Origin: Runella defluvii
GTDB lineage: Bacteria > Bacteroidota > Bacteroidia > Cytophagales > Spirosomataceae
NCBI RefSeq assembly: GCF_014195535.1
Contig: NZ_JACIBY010000032.1
Coordinates: forward strand, 1-33,619
Length of the DNA stretch: 33,619 nucleotides
Direction of reading: 5' to 3'
Position 1 is the first letter of the stretch. Each line of letters opens with the position of its first letter. Both the position numbers and the translations under genes were made by a program. Positions 32,588-33,619 of this stretch are shown piece after piece. The notes under the pieces were generated by a model. The model was not told the DNA's origin. It ran no database searches and saw nothing but the letters and a program-made list of their open reading frames with translations.

Positions 32588-33523
32588 ATGCTACTGCCTT
32601 ATTTTCCGTTTGAGGAACGTTATTCTTTTACCATGGGCACTTTCCCCCTCAAAGAAACCGACCCGCTGGTAGAAGTAGATGAGCATTATGTGGCCGAAAT
32701 AACCGAAAAACGTCGCCTACTTGCCGAAGACCACGGTTATTATTTCGACGCACTGCCCGAAACCCTTTTGGCACAGTGGGAAGTACTCGACAAGGTGCTT
32801 CGATCCTTGACGGCCTTCTATCCTCAGCATTTTCAGTTGAAAATAGAAGGAGACCATTGGCATTGGCATAACCGCCTTTTGGACGAACAGCTTTCATTTG
32901 TATTTGAAGACAATAGTAGCCTTCCTTTCTCACCCCTCGATTGGGTGGGTCGCCAAGTACAAGAAGATTTACTTCTGATGGCCAAAGATGAAGCCGTCTC
33001 GCTCAAAGCGGGCCAATTGTGCTTCCCCAACGACTGGGATTTGGGTGAAAAATTTGGCAAATCGTTTTTGGACATTCATACGCACATCCCGAAAGTACTT
33101 GGCTCCATGATGTTGACTGCCCAAAAACTCATGGAACGCATCATTGCCCATCGGCCCGTGTGGCGTCTCAACTGGAATTTCAAGATTCATAATGCGTTAG
33201 ATATGTCGTCGAAGTATTTTGTGGCTTCGCGAAAAGAGTTGGCAGAAGTGGGACCTACCCTCACCCCCGACACAATCGGAGAACGATTGTACTTACGCAT
33301 AGAACGCCAAACGTTGACGCGTCTGCCTCGTTCGGGGTATATTTTATTTGGGATTCATACTTATCAAAATACCCTCGCCAACGAAGCCAAAGACCTCGAC
33401 CGCGCGCGTCGGATGTACCAAGTTTTGGCAAGTGCTCCGCGTGAAGTAATTCAGTATAAGGCTATTCCGTATTTTGAGGAAGCACTAATCAATTATTTAA
33501 AACAAAACCTTATCGAAACCTGA
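32588..33523 (+). CDS. DUF3445 protein (heme-dependent oxidative N-demethylase type)
   Basis: A 311-residue protein matching DUF3445. Visible blocks are LPYFPFEERYSFTMGTFPL at the N-terminus, VGRQVQEDLLLM, CFPNDWDLGEKFGKSFLDIHTHIPK and LRIERQTLTRLPRSGYILFGIHTYQ. Characterised relatives are heme enzymes with a Per-ARNT-Sim-like fold that oxidatively demethylate dimethylamines; transfer of that role here is inference. The ATG at 32588 follows the DinB stop by 11 bases. The gene ends near the right edge, and a short inverted repeat follows. Confidence 0.85.
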   Translation: MLLPYFPFEERYSFTMGTFPLKETDPLVEVDEHYVAEITEKRRLLAEDHGYYFDALPETLLAQWEVLDKVLRSLTAFYPQHFQLKIEGDHWHWHNRLLDEQLSFVFEDNSSLPFSPLDWVGRQVQEDLLLMAKDEAVSLKAGQLCFPNDWDLGEKFGKSFLDIHTHIPKVLGSMMLTAQKLMERIIAHRPVWRLNWNFKIHNALDMSSKYFVASRKELAEVGPTLTPDTIGERLYLRIERQTLTRLPRSGYILFGIHTYQNTLANEAKDLDRARRMYQVLASAPREVIQYKAIPYFEEALINYLKQNLIET

Positions 33524-33540
33524 TAGGTTTTAGAAACCTA
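33524..33540. repeat. Short inverted repeat after the DUF3445 gene
   Basis: TAGGTTT (33524-33530) and AAACCTA (33534-33540) pair around TAG. It immediately follows the stop codon. It may be a weak terminator; no T-run follows. The last 79 bases show no gene. Confidence 0.45.
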
Positions 33541-33619
33541 CCCGATATACATAATTTATAAACTCGTTTTTTGACATATTGACTTAGTGATAATAAACCC
33601 TCGAAAGAGTTGTTTAAAT

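Overview
The window comes from a member of the Bacteroidota, most likely the order Cytophagales (a Runella- or Spirosoma-like organism; the genus is inference). Evidence: several genes are preceded by the Bacteroidota -7 element TAnnTTTG and by no Shine-Dalgarno sequence; there is a CarboxypepD_reg-type TonB-dependent receptor, a GSII-type glutamine synthetase, a Wzi-family outer-membrane protein, and AraC regulators fused to membrane segments. Base composition looks moderate, richer in G+C in the hut operon and poorer in the DUF234-type ATPase gene (judged by eye).

Layout. 1-4546 (+): tail of an unidentified gene, a three-gene cluster (membrane protein of unknown function, SGNH hydrolase, small four-helix membrane protein), then an ABC-F ATPase that overlaps the last of these by four bases. 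4948-8982 (+): GSII glutamine synthetase with its own promoter and terminator, an ABC exporter half-transporter, a cysteine-anchored lipoprotein with Lipoprotein_15-type repeats. 9065-10276 (-): a carboxynorspermidine synthase-like dehydrogenase (polyamines). 10415-13510 (+): a DUF456 membrane protein and a TonB-dependent receptor with a structured-looking leader. 13507-14934 (-): AAA ATPase with a nuclease-like C-terminus, behind a four-copy inverted-repeat array. 15053-20903 (-): complete histidine utilisation operon, marR-hutH-hutU-hutI-hutG. 21287-22396 (-): D-threonine aldolase-type PLP enzyme. 22653-24432: class I ribonucleotide reductase small subunit (+) converging on a deoxynucleoside kinase (-). 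24674-30907 (+): tRNA uridine hydroxylase TrhO, a short LMW-phosphatase-like protein, two AraC regulators around a small secreted protein, a DUF1398 protein and a Wzi-like protein. 30909-31592 (-): secreted protein of unknown function. 31670-33523 (+): conserved unknown protein, DinB-like protein, DUF3445 heme demethylase-like protein.

How the genes work together. HutH, HutU, HutI and HutG form the full route histidine - urocanate - imidazolone propionate - formiminoglutamate - glutamate plus formamide, and the MarR protein at the head of the operon is the obvious candidate regulator, with a near-palindrome overlapping its own -7 box. GSII lies elsewhere in the window and is nitrogen-related only by function. 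NrdB and the deoxynucleoside kinase make and salvage DNA precursors. The rest is housekeeping and accessory genes.

The non-coding DNA is rich in unrelated inverted repeats, several of them complex and of REP/MITE-like appearance. I did not recognise a defence island, CRISPR array, prophage or transposase. The least explained items are the four-copy motif array before the ATPase, the membrane protein/SGNH hydrolase cluster at the left end, the composite nested repeat at 20981-21123 and the leader of the TonB receptor.
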